The notes under the pieces are model-generated. The model was not told the origin of the DNA. It did not search any database and saw only the letters and a program-made list of their open reading frames with translations. A stretch of DNA of 64,000 nucleotides from Pseudomonadota bacterium (GTDB taxonomy: Bacteria > Pseudomonadota > Gammaproteobacteria > Burkholderiales > Methylophilaceae), in contig JAKOVB010000027.1 in the NCBI GenBank assembly GCA_029782295.1, positions 248,001-312,000 on the forward strand, written 5' to 3'. The position numbers were made by a program, and so were the translations under genes. Below are positions 27,278-34,708 of this stretch, one piece after another (the first letter of the stretch is position 1; every line of letters begins with the position of its first letter).

Positions 27278-29119
27278 TTATCTGGAAGCGGTTTGCGCCA
27301 GATTTTCTTGACTCAAAGGGTTGGGCACGTAGTGATATGCTCCACCGGAGTCTTCGTCAAATAACTTTCTTTTGGAATATTGGCTAATCCGTATTTCAGG
27401 CTTAAAAAGATCAAACGCCTGAAATCTGGGGAGAAGCTCGGGGAATCTTTCTTGATACTCCTTGATGACATCGATCACGATTTTCCAGAACGCTCGCTCT
27501 GGTAATCCATAGCGGATATTCAGAAAATGGGCGATCTCTGCCACGTGCACAAAAAAGATGGAATCATGTAGGTACCAAGCGACTTCCTGGGCTGTTGCAT
27601 CAAGAACCGATTGTTGCCCTGGCCGTAACCTGAAACCAGGTGCGTCATCCAGAGTCGGGCACGATGCGGGGGACTGAAGGAAACTCCGATCAAAGCGAAT
27701 TCCGCCAGGAAGATCTCGTACTGCAACACGGACGGGCCAACCATCTTGGAAAATGAATATGGAGTTCTGAGCATGCGCCTCAAAACCTATTCCATGCGTA
27801 TAAACAAGGTGAATAAATGGCGTCAGGAAAACCTGCATCAACCTTGAAACCCAGACGTCCATGCCGTAAGTGGCTATCCAATCATCAGCGAGCGAATCCC
27901 CATTGCCATCAACAAAGCACAACGCTGTTGCCGGTATGGCAAATTCTCCAGGGCGAAGATGTGTGTGTATGCTTTCGCGCCAGATCGCCCCGATCATGCC
28001 GAAACGACGTTGTTTCAGCACCTGAGGAAGCCGAGACCTGTCATCATGCACCCCCGCAACTTCCTTGATAAAAGAAAAATCCAACTCATTTTTCAAAAAA
28101 TCGTCATTGCTTAAAATGCCATCAAGCCAGTCCGAGACTGATGTGCTGTTTGCTACATTGTGCGGCGACAACAACCTGTCAGCAGAGGTGTTAACAATTG
28201 AAAGCGCCAGTTTTAAGGTATGTGCGTTTTTATTTGTCTGGTTTGATAAGGTTCTCGTAGATTGTTGCGGACGGTAATCATCAGGATGAAACCCCAGCAG
28301 GATGATGTCGTTACTCGCGATCTCGTCTACATACTCAAGAAGAAGTTTTTCCCGCAATTGCCAGGGATGTATTGGGGTAAAAATAAAATCATCCACTTGC
28401 TCGTTTTTGCTGAGGATGCGCTCCTTGAATTCGTTGAGTACACGTTCCCCAATTTCAGAAGCAATTAGCGCATCGAAATCGACGTTCTGTCCTGTATAAA
28501 CGTGCGCAAATGACTTACGTAGGGCTACCCAATATAAATTGACGGCCGGGTGAAAATCATGCCCGTATGCACAATTGTCCAGCAAATCAAACCCTATTCT
28601 CGACTTATAGCATGGGTGATATCTGTGCCCATCTATAACGGCGCTTTCAAAATTGTCATATGTTCGAAGCCGATCGAGCGTGATGCTCGAATTAAAATGG
28701 TGAGCCGCACAATCCTTGGCAACGGTATTGTTTAGCTCCGCAATGAAGGTGCTCAATTTTTCCTGATCAGGGTTGAAAAGCGGAGCAGTCTCCGCCAGAA
28801 AAAGGGCGATTGACGGGGTTTCAGTCACGACTCCCTCGGACTGGCGAAGTATCTTGCTACTTAATCGCACTCTTCCGTAACTATTCGAGATATAGCCTGT
28901 GGATAGATAAACCACCGGATTTCCTGAAGTATCAAGCGCATTGATGGTGAACTCAACGTTTCCGTTTTCAACTTCATGCTTGGTGTGATCCAAGATATTT
29001 TCAAAGAGCATACATTCTGCCAGTTGCTTCAACGCTCGATGTTTGACAGCCTCGTAGCTGGTTGACTCAATAGCACCGACAGAAAATTCCAACCTATTCT
29101 CATTGTTTGACCGCTTCAT
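27278..29119 (-). CDS. NIS siderophore synthetase 1 (IucA/IucC family)
   Basis: A 613-aa IucA/IucC synthetase. Motifs: DGHRYHPCYKSRIGFDL (about 160-176), FIPIHPWQLREKLL, STRTLSN, HTLKLALSI, GFEAHAQNSIFIF, then the C-terminal domain. First gene of the biosynthetic operon, with GGAGG 7 nt before the ATG. It is clearly diverged from the other NIS protein, so the two likely catalyse successive condensations. Corresponds by position to PvsB, though pvsA (the ATP-grasp ligase for the alanine/ketoglutarate part) is absent here. Confidence 0.9.
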   Translation of the reverse strand: MKRSNNENRLEFSVGAIESTSYEAVKHRALKQLAECMLFENILDHTKHEVENGNVEFTINALDTSGNPVVYLSTGYISNSYGRVRLSSKILRQSEGVVTETPSIALFLAETAPLFNPDQEKLSTFIAELNNTVAKDCAAHHFNSSITLDRLRTYDNFESAVIDGHRYHPCYKSRIGFDLLDNCAYGHDFHPAVNLYWVALRKSFAHVYTGQNVDFDALIASEIGERVLNEFKERILSKNEQVDDFIFTPIHPWQLREKLLLEYVDEIASNDIILLGFHPDDYRPQQSTRTLSNQTNKNAHTLKLALSIVNTSADRLLSPHNVANSTSVSDWLDGILSNDDFLKNELDFSFIKEVAGVHDDRSRLPQVLKQRRFGMIGAIWRESIHTHLRPGEFAIPATALCFVDGNGDSLADDWIATYGMDVWVSRLMQVFLTPFIHLVYTHGIGFEAHAQNSIFIFQDGWPVRVAVRDLPGGIRFDRSFLQSPASCPTLDDAPGFRLRPGQQSVLDATAQEVAWYLHDSIFFVHVAEIAHFLNIRYGLPERAFWKIVIDVIKEYQERFPELLPRFQAFDLFKPEIRISQYSKRKLFDEDSGGAYHYVPNPLSQENLAQTASR

Positions 29120-29292
29120 CTTTGCCTCCGAATAAACCAGAAATCAAAAATGACCATATTCCAGATGCACTGGTAGATAGGTCACGCGAAGTTTACTAAT
29201 CACAACAAGCGAATCAGATGCTCAAAAAAATTCTTAATTCACACCCCTATTTCCCGGAAATCAGTATTGCTGTTATCTAAGATAGATTTTAA

Positions 29293-30258
29293 TTAGTGGA
29301 TAAAGACGCCCCACGGAGTCATCCCCACAGGCACTTCCTTGATGGACTGATCCAATTCGGTGTCGATCACTGAAACTGAATTGGACTTGCCATTCGGTAC
29401 ATATAACTTCTTGCCGTCGGGAGTGATTGCCATATTCCAAGGCCGCTTGCCGACCGGGACCGTGGCCGTGACCTTATTGGAAACACTGTCGATGACCGAC
29501 ACAGTACCGTCGCCTCCGTTGGTGATGTAAATCTTCTTTCCTCCAGGATGTACCGTCACGCCGTTGGAGCGATTCCCTACTGGAATAGTCTCGATCACTT
29601 CATGCGTATTCAGATCGAGCACGGCAACGAAATTGGAGTTCTCGCAGGCCACGTAAACTCGCGAACCATCCGGTAGAAATCCGATGCCGCGCGGTCGCAG
29701 ACCCACGTGGACTAATTTGATGGACTTGCGGGCGGCCACATCGACCACATCGACGTGTTCACCTTCCTCTGCCGTGACATAGAGCCACTTTCCGTCTGGA
29801 CTAAACTCGGCATGCTCTGGGTTTTTACCCTGCATCTTGACCTTGAAAGCCTCCTGATGGGTCGCTGTGTCAACGAACGAAACGCTGTTATCTTCTTCGT
29901 TGGCCACAACCACCCACTTGCCGTCATGGGAAATACCTACCCCCTCTGGAGAGGAGGCAAGCTTCGTTGTGGCGATCACCTCGCGCTTGTTGAGATCAAG
30001 CACAACAAGCGCATTGTGGGGCTGATCACTGACATACATGATTTTCCCGTCAGGAGTGATGGCTCCGCCACGCGGTTTGTCTCCTACATGGAAATTTGCC
30101 ACCACCTCATCCAGTTGCGTGTCGATAACGGAAACTGTGCCAGAACCTTCGTTTGTGGAGTAAGCGAAGGGGGCCGCCCAGCAAGGCTGAACGGCCAAGG
30201 CAGATGAGGCGATGCTGATAGCAAACAACGCCCTTTTGAGTTGCCAATGTTTACGCAT
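29293..30258 (-). CDS. YncE-like YVTN beta-propeller protein, copy 2
   Basis: A 321-aa periplasmic protein with signal peptide (MRKHWQLKRALFAISIA..., cut after about 28). Seven repeats of about 42 residues follow with the pattern tVSVIDt...v...ipVG..P.gvai.pdGkkvYVtn. The YncE fold binds DNA or proteins; the E. coli yncD (TonB receptor)-yncE pair is Fur/iron regulated. Here it follows the receptor immediately (stop and start separated by a few bases; TTG 30,276 is an alternative start). A role as accessory factor in siderophore uptake is inferred. Confidence 0.85.
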   Translation of the reverse strand: MRKHWQLKRALFAISIASSALAVQPCWAAPFAYSTNEGSGTVSVIDTQLDEVVANFHVGDKPRGGAITPDGKIMYVSDQPHNALVVLDLNKREVIATTKLASSPEGVGISHDGKWVVVANEEDNSVSFVDTATHQEAFKVKMQGKNPEHAEFSPDGKWLYVTAEEGEHVDVVDVAARKSIKLVHVGLRPRGIGFLPDGSRVYVACENSNFVAVLDLNTHEVIETIPVGNRSNGVTVHPGGKKIYITNGGDGTVSVIDSVSNKVTATVPVGKRPWNMAITPDGKKLYVPNGKSNSVSVIDTELDQSIKEVPVGMTPWGVFIH

Positions 30259-30263
30259 CACGC

Positions 30264-32396
30264 TTACCAGTTCCAAGTGTAGCTGGCACTTAAAGTAGCC
30301 CCTCTGGCAGCAGCATGTGTCACATCGCCCTCCAGAAACTGTTGGGATTGAGGCGTGTAGTAGAGGCGATTGAGTATGTTTTCGACCCCCATGTTAAGGG
30401 TGCCCTTGCCAAGGTTGAGAGAACTTACCCAATCAAGCGTTGCATAGCCTTGGACCTCGCGCTTGAATGAAGCGGTGCTATTGTTGAAACGATTCCGGTG
30501 ACCGCTCGCCAGCAACTGCAACCTGTTCATCCAGCCAGGTAGCGTTTGGTGCTCGACATAGAGGGTCAGTTTAGGCGGACGGATACGCTGGTTGTTGAGG
30601 TAGAGATAGCCCAGCGTATCGGTTGATAGATCCTGTTTGCCTTCCGTGTAGGTGAGAGTCCCGCCGGTCTTGACGCTATCAGTGATGGTCCAATCCAGCG
30701 TGGCTTCCAGACCGTAGATTTTCTCAGGAGCTCGAACAACAGGTAGAGTGAAGTTCGGAGGAGGATTTGCGCCAAGGTCTGACTTGTTATAAAACACAGA
30801 CAATGTAGAACTCAAACGTGCCCAGTCACCACGAATACCCAGTTCGTAGTTATCTACTTTTTCCGGTTCGATATTCAGTTGCGCAACGGAAGTACCACCA
30901 CTTCCAGTCCGCAGTTTCTGGCGAACATCTGGCAAAGAGAATCCTTGCGAGAAGTTACCGAAGACATTCACGGCATTGTTGATGTAGTACACCGCACCCA
31001 GGTTATAGAGCGTAGTCGAGAAATCCGGCGAACCACCGGTGATGGATTTTCCACCTAACGTCACAAAGCTGGGAATATCCAGATTGACTTGTTCTCGACG
31101 CACGCCAGCACGCAATACCCAGTTTTCGGCAGGATGCAGTTCGCCTTGGGCGAATACGGCATAATTGTCCTGTGTATAGGGGTTAAGCCAGTTCTTCTCG
31201 ACCCCGTTGCTCTGGTAGACCAATTTGCCACTGGATAGATACTTTGCCATATCCATTTCCTTGACCTTTTGGTCAATGCGCTCATGCGACAAATCAGCGC
31301 CCCAAAGCACTGAAAGCTTGTTGTCGATCAGAGGAGTGTCAACTTCAACACGGCCCCCTGTCTTTTTTGATTCGATCTTGTCCTGATACACGGCGGTGCC
31401 AAAGTCGTCGAATGGATTGCTGCGTGCCCAGTAGTCCTTGTGATATACCTGAACATGCAACTTGCTTCCCCACAAATCCTTGTGGTTATAGTCAAGTCCG
31501 CCCGCAATATTGCGAACACCAACCGGATCATCCATTTGCAGGCCGCTTACGGCTCGCGCTTTTGCCCCTGTGAAAACATAGCGCTGAGACATATCTCCAA
31601 TGTAGTCGGTGTTCTGGAGATTGCGGAACAAGTTCAAGTTTGCGGAAACGGTTTGGTTCGCATCAATATCCAGTCCCAGTTTGCCGAAAAAGTTGTACTG
31701 GTCGGTATCCGACAAACCGCCATCACGATGTGGATTTGGTGCAATACGGTCACCATCGGCATCGAACCAACCACCTTCTTTCTGAATGGCAGCACCTAAC
31801 AGGTAAGAAACCCGATCGCTCTTTCCGCTGAGTGTGTGCTTGACGTTTGCTCCCAGGCTGTCGCCCGGATGCGTCAACGACATATCGATCCCGACTGTAG
31901 TGGTATTGACTGGTGCACCACCTGTCGGCTTTTTGGTAATGATGTTGATGATGCCGCCTGTTGCGCCGTCACCGTAAATGGCCGTGGCCCCTCGAATCAC
32001 CTCAATTCGCTCAATCATCGATGGGTCGATGACTGTCAAATTCTTGCCGGGATCGAAAATCGGATTTTGCGGTACGCCATCGACCAGAATAGAAGCTTTT
32101 CTTCCTCGTAGGTTTTGTCCGTAGGTGCTCATGGATTGATTCCCGACAGAAAAACCTGGAACCAACTTGCCAAGCGCACTGCCAAGATCACCATTGGAAA
32201 GGTTGACCTGTTTCTGAATTTCATCGTGGGTCAGAATGGTCATGGATTCTGGAATGGAGGCAATCGATTCCTCCACACGTGTAGCTGTCACTGCTATCTT
32301 ATCCAGGTTGATAACCTCTTCAGCAGAAGCTTGTGAACTTGCTGCTGCAATCACGGACATGACGCCAATAGCGATTTTCTTCTTTTTGAACTGCAT
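30264..32396 (-). CDS. TonB-dependent siderophore receptor
   Basis: A 710-aa outer-membrane receptor. Signal peptide MQFKKKKIAIGVMSVIAAASS; TonB box-like sequence INLDKIAVTATRVEE just after it; plug domain (about 45-165) with VIRGATAIYGDGATGGIINIITK; then a 22-strand barrel ending in aromatic ...SYTWNW. It imports a ferric siderophore, presumably the one made by the neighbouring genes. ATG 32,396 is chosen because GGAGGA lies 5 nt upstream and the longer frame (to 32,453) has no signal peptide. It sits 20 bp after the first propeller gene. Confidence 0.92.
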   Translation of the reverse strand: MQFKKKKIAIGVMSVIAAASSQASAEEVINLDKIAVTATRVEESIASIPESMTILTHDEIQKQVNLSNGDLGSALGKLVPGFSVGNQSMSTYGQNLRGRKASILVDGVPQNPIFDPGKNLTVIDPSMIERIEVIRGATAIYGDGATGGIINIITKKPTGGAPVNTTTVGIDMSLTHPGDSLGANVKHTLSGKSDRVSYLLGAAIQKEGGWFDADGDRIAPNPHRDGGLSDTDQYNFFGKLGLDIDANQTVSANLNLFRNLQNTDYIGDMSQRYVFTGAKARAVSGLQMDDPVGVRNIAGGLDYNHKDLWGSKLHVQVYHKDYWARSNPFDDFGTAVYQDKIESKKTGGRVEVDTPLIDNKLSVLWGADLSHERIDQKVKEMDMAKYLSSGKLVYQSNGVEKNWLNPYTQDNYAVFAQGELHPAENWVLRAGVRREQVNLDIPSFVTLGGKSITGGSPDFSTTLYNLGAVYYINNAVNVFGNFSQGFSLPDVRQKLRTGSGGTSVAQLNIEPEKVDNYELGIRGDWARLSSTLSVFYNKSDLGANPPPNFTLPVVRAPEKIYGLEATLDWTITDSVKTGGTLTYTEGKQDLSTDTLGYLYLNNQRIRPPKLTLYVEHQTLPGWMNRLQLLASGHRNRFNNSTASFKREVQGYATLDWVSSLNLGKGTLNMGVENILNRLYYTPQSQQFLEGDVTHAAARGATLSASYTWNW

Positions 32397-32416
32397 TGAT
32401 TCCTCCCAAGTTAAAG

Positions 32417-33394
32417 TTATTGCGCAATAAAGTTGCCGAAAGACATCGGCCAAAGTAATTCCTTGATTTCTGCGACAGGCTGATAGGTCTGATCGTCCAA
32501 AACGGTTATGGAGTCGGACCGTGTTGAGGCGACGTAAATACGTTTGTGGATTGGGTCATGATTGACCCCACGCGGGAAATTGCCGACAGGGATGGTGCGC
32601 TTAACCTTCATGCTTGTTGTATCGATGATAGAAAGCGTGTTGTCCTTGGTATTGGGGACATAGACTTCGCTGCCATCGGTCTTGATGCCCACACCTTGCG
32701 GTCCACCGCCGACCGGCACAGAAGCCACCATCTTTCGGCTTACCGTATCTATGATGGACAGAGTGTTGCTAGGGAAGCTTGGAACGTACAAACGGCTTCC
32801 ATCTGGATGAATTGCAATGCAGAACGGCTTGTCCCCTGTTGGTATTTCAGCAACGACCTCGTTCTTCTCGGCATCGATGAGCGAAACCGAATTACTTCTG
32901 AAATTGGTGACATACACCCAAGATGAAGTGGGATGTGTTGCAATGCAGCGCGGGCTTTTGCCAACACGTACTGAAGCAACTGTTTTGTTGCTGCCTGTAT
33001 CTATAACGGAAACAGTATTGGTCTCGGCGTTGGCGACGTAAACACGTTTGCCATTCGGCAGCACAGCAATTCCAACTGGGTTGCGCTCAACATCAATTTT
33101 CGCAATGACTTCCAAGCTTTTTGTGTCAATCACGGACACGTCGTCAGAATCAATATTCGTGACGTAAACCCGGTTACGTTGAGAATCGACAGCAACACCC
33201 CATGTGCTTGTGCCGGTTTTGATAGTTTTCTTGATGGTATTGGAATTGGTGTCGATTACAGCGACGGCTCCACGCCCGTACTCCGTGATATAAGCTTTCG
33301 TATCTGCAGACGCAACTCCGCCATGCATAAGGCAACAAAGTATCAGCAGGGAATGCTTCCAATACCCACCAAGGAAATACACACGTTTACTCAT
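32417..33394 (-). CDS. YncE-like YVTN beta-propeller protein, copy 1
   Basis: A 325-aa periplasmic protein with a signal peptide (MSKRVYFLGGYWKHSLLILC...) and seven YVTN blades (AVIDTNSNT, SVIDTKSLE, SVIDTGSNK, SLIDAEKNE, SIIDTVSRK, SIIDTTSMK, TVLDDQTY). It resembles copy 2 in design but is clearly diverged. It is the first gene of the transport operon, followed by the receptor. The frame extends to 33,454, but the shorter start gives the signal peptide and has the AGAGAG-type site within the palindrome at 33,395-33,408. Fur/iron-linked function by analogy only. Confidence 0.82.
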   Translation of the reverse strand: MSKRVYFLGGYWKHSLLILCCLMHGGVASADTKAYITEYGRGAVAVIDTNSNTIKKTIKTGTSTWGVAVDSQRNRVYVTNIDSDDVSVIDTKSLEVIAKIDVERNPVGIAVLPNGKRVYVANAETNTVSVIDTGSNKTVASVRVGKSPRCIATHPTSSWVYVTNFRSNSVSLIDAEKNEVVAEIPTGDKPFCIAIHPDGSRLYVPSFPSNTLSIIDTVSRKMVASVPVGGGPQGVGIKTDGSEVYVPNTKDNTLSIIDTTSMKVKRTIPVGNFPRGVNHDPIHKRIYVASTRSDSITVLDDQTYQPVAEIKELLWPMSFGNFIAQ

Positions 33395-33408
33395 AGAGAG
33401 CGCTCTCT
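33395..33408. promoter_or_regulatory. Perfect 14-bp palindrome at the start of the propeller gene
   Basis: AGAGAGCGCTCTCT directly abuts the ATG of the first propeller gene. It covers the place of the ribosome-binding site, so it might form an operator or an RNA hairpin limiting translation. No known regulator motif recognised. Confidence 0.5.
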
Positions 33409-33473
33409 GGTTTAAGTAAGTAGACGGGTAACAGCAACAACTATGCCTCGCCACAATAAACGACTTAACAAAT

Positions 33474-33492
33474 TGATTATTAATGATAAGTT
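33474..33492. promoter_or_regulatory. Candidate Fur-box-like site
   Basis: An AT-rich imperfect inverted repeat (TTATTAATGATAA core) about 85 bp upstream of the first propeller ATG, in the promoter position of the uptake operon. It only partly fits the 19-bp Fur consensus. Iron control is expected from gene content but the site is weak evidence. Confidence 0.3.
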
Positions 33493-33947
33493 AAATTGCT
33501 AAACCCGCTTTCAAGTTGGGCGTCAGGAACCAGGTGGCTATTAACAGCAACCACCTCTTTCAGCGAGGGTATTAACTTAATGAGAGGGTGTGTAAATGGA
33601 AAGGGATTAACTCCCGAATGGAGTGGGGAGTTTTTCCTGCCTTGAAAAATGAGCTATGTTTTGAACTAATGGCAGATAGCTTATTTGTATCTACGCGTGA
33701 CGGGGGGAGATTAGGCTCTTTTCAATTTCCCTCCGGCCAGTCTCAAACGAAGGGGAGGGTAAGTGGAAATTTTGTACAGTTACTGCGAGTAGATTTTCTA
33801 CCTTTCGGCCCAGCCAGGAAGCTGCATAACGGTGATACAATCAAAACGAAGGCTACGTTGAGCGAGTGAAAAAGCGTAGCGCCACCTAGTGAAACTGGGT
33901 GCCACCCGGAGTGGCTAGATGCAGAAGCATTGAGAGAGTCTCGCATG

Positions 33948-33971
33948 CAACGGCCGCAAATGCGGTCGTTG
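33948..33971 (+). terminator. Hairpin, possible terminator
   Basis: CAACGGCCGCA/TGCGGTCGTTG forms a near-perfect stem with a tiny loop, followed by TTTCTTCT on the plus strand. It sits 80 bp past the 3' end of gmtX, so it may also act as a transcription stop in the opposite direction, though without a T tract there. Confidence 0.4.
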
Positions 33972-34051
33972 TTTCTTCTCAATGAGGAAGTGACAGCTAA
34001 TCTGGCAAGTTCAGTTCAATTGATCTTTCGCCTTTGCCCATAAAATCACTA

Positions 34052-34708
34052 TCAACTCAAAAGCCTCCTGATTGCATTAGCAAATCCAATATCGAAGATT
34101 TTGCGGCCATGTGAGTTGAGGATTTCACCATTCGCCCCCTCACTCCAACCCTCCTGGCGCAGGAAATCTTCCGAAACAGCTTGGCTGAGCGAATGCCTCT
34201 CCGTTTCCGACAGCCTAGCAATCCCATCCATTACTTGGATTATTTGCCCCTGAGGCGTGACGTTAACATGGCCAGGTAGCACTCGCTTGTCGATCACAAC
34301 ATTGGCATTGCTTTTGAGTACCTTCACCTCACCGCGTAGCCGATCCCGTTCGGCGATGATGACACCCATCAAGGCTCGCAAGGCAGGGTCAGGGATTTTT
34401 TGCAACAAAGCATTGTCGGGGAGCTGTTTGTCGCGCGATTTATGCTCTGTTTTTTTATGCGCGGAGAATGCTTCCCATGACCGGATAAGTGCTTTGAAGT
34501 CATTGGATGTGGCGTTATAGAGTGCACGCTGAGACATTCCGCCACGTTCTTCGGATATCCTGCCCACCGTTGCCAGGGAGAAGTCCTTACTGCCTAAACG
34601 ATGTAGTTCAGCACACACCTGGTGAATGATTTCCAAGTTGCGTTGCTTTTGCGGCCTGGCGCCAGGCTTTATGGTTTCAAAAAATTGATTTGGGTCAGAG
34701 ACACTCAT
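34052..34708 (-). CDS. gmtX: Gamma-mobile-trio-like protein GmtX
   Basis: A 218-aa protein that starts NQFFETIKPGARPQKQRNLEIIHQVCAE and has a helix-turn-helix-like stretch (FSLATVGRISEERGGMSQRALYNATSNDFKALIRSW) at about 40-75. A coiled region follows. It belongs with the two recombinase genes upstream: its ATG overlaps the stop of the gmtZ-like gene. GmtX is the small third member of the trio, presumed DNA-binding. Assignment rests on recognised sequence style and gene order, with no database check. Confidence 0.75.
   Translation of the reverse strand: MSVSDPNQFFETIKPGARPQKQRNLEIIHQVCAELHRLGSKDFSLATVGRISEERGGMSQRALYNATSNDFKALIRSWEAFSAHKKTEHKSRDKQLPDNALLQKIPDPALRALMGVIIAERDRLRGEVKVLKSNANVVIDKRVLPGHVNVTPQGQIIQVMDGIARLSETERHSLSQAVSEDFLRQEGWSEGANGEILNSHGRKIFDIGFANAIRRLLS

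Larger units (their letters stand above)
33395..34051. other. Structured intergenic region between uptake operon and gmtX
   Basis: This 657-bp region has no convincing gene (the 93-codon frame at 33,588-33,869 lacks a Shine-Dalgarno site). It holds a palindrome and a Fur-like candidate near the left side, and a cluster of inverted repeats at 33,851-33,971: GCTACG...CGTAGC, GCCACCCGGAGTGGC, and AACGGCCGCAAATGCGGTCGTT followed by TTTCTTCT on the plus strand. The last could terminate plus-strand transcription; the cluster as a whole could be a small structured RNA or a folded recombination site. Confidence 0.5.

Noticed and set aside
33588..33869. 93-codon plus-strand frame in the island spacer
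   Set aside because: No Shine-Dalgarno site, low-complexity start, and it overlaps the inverted-repeat cluster; more likely non-coding.
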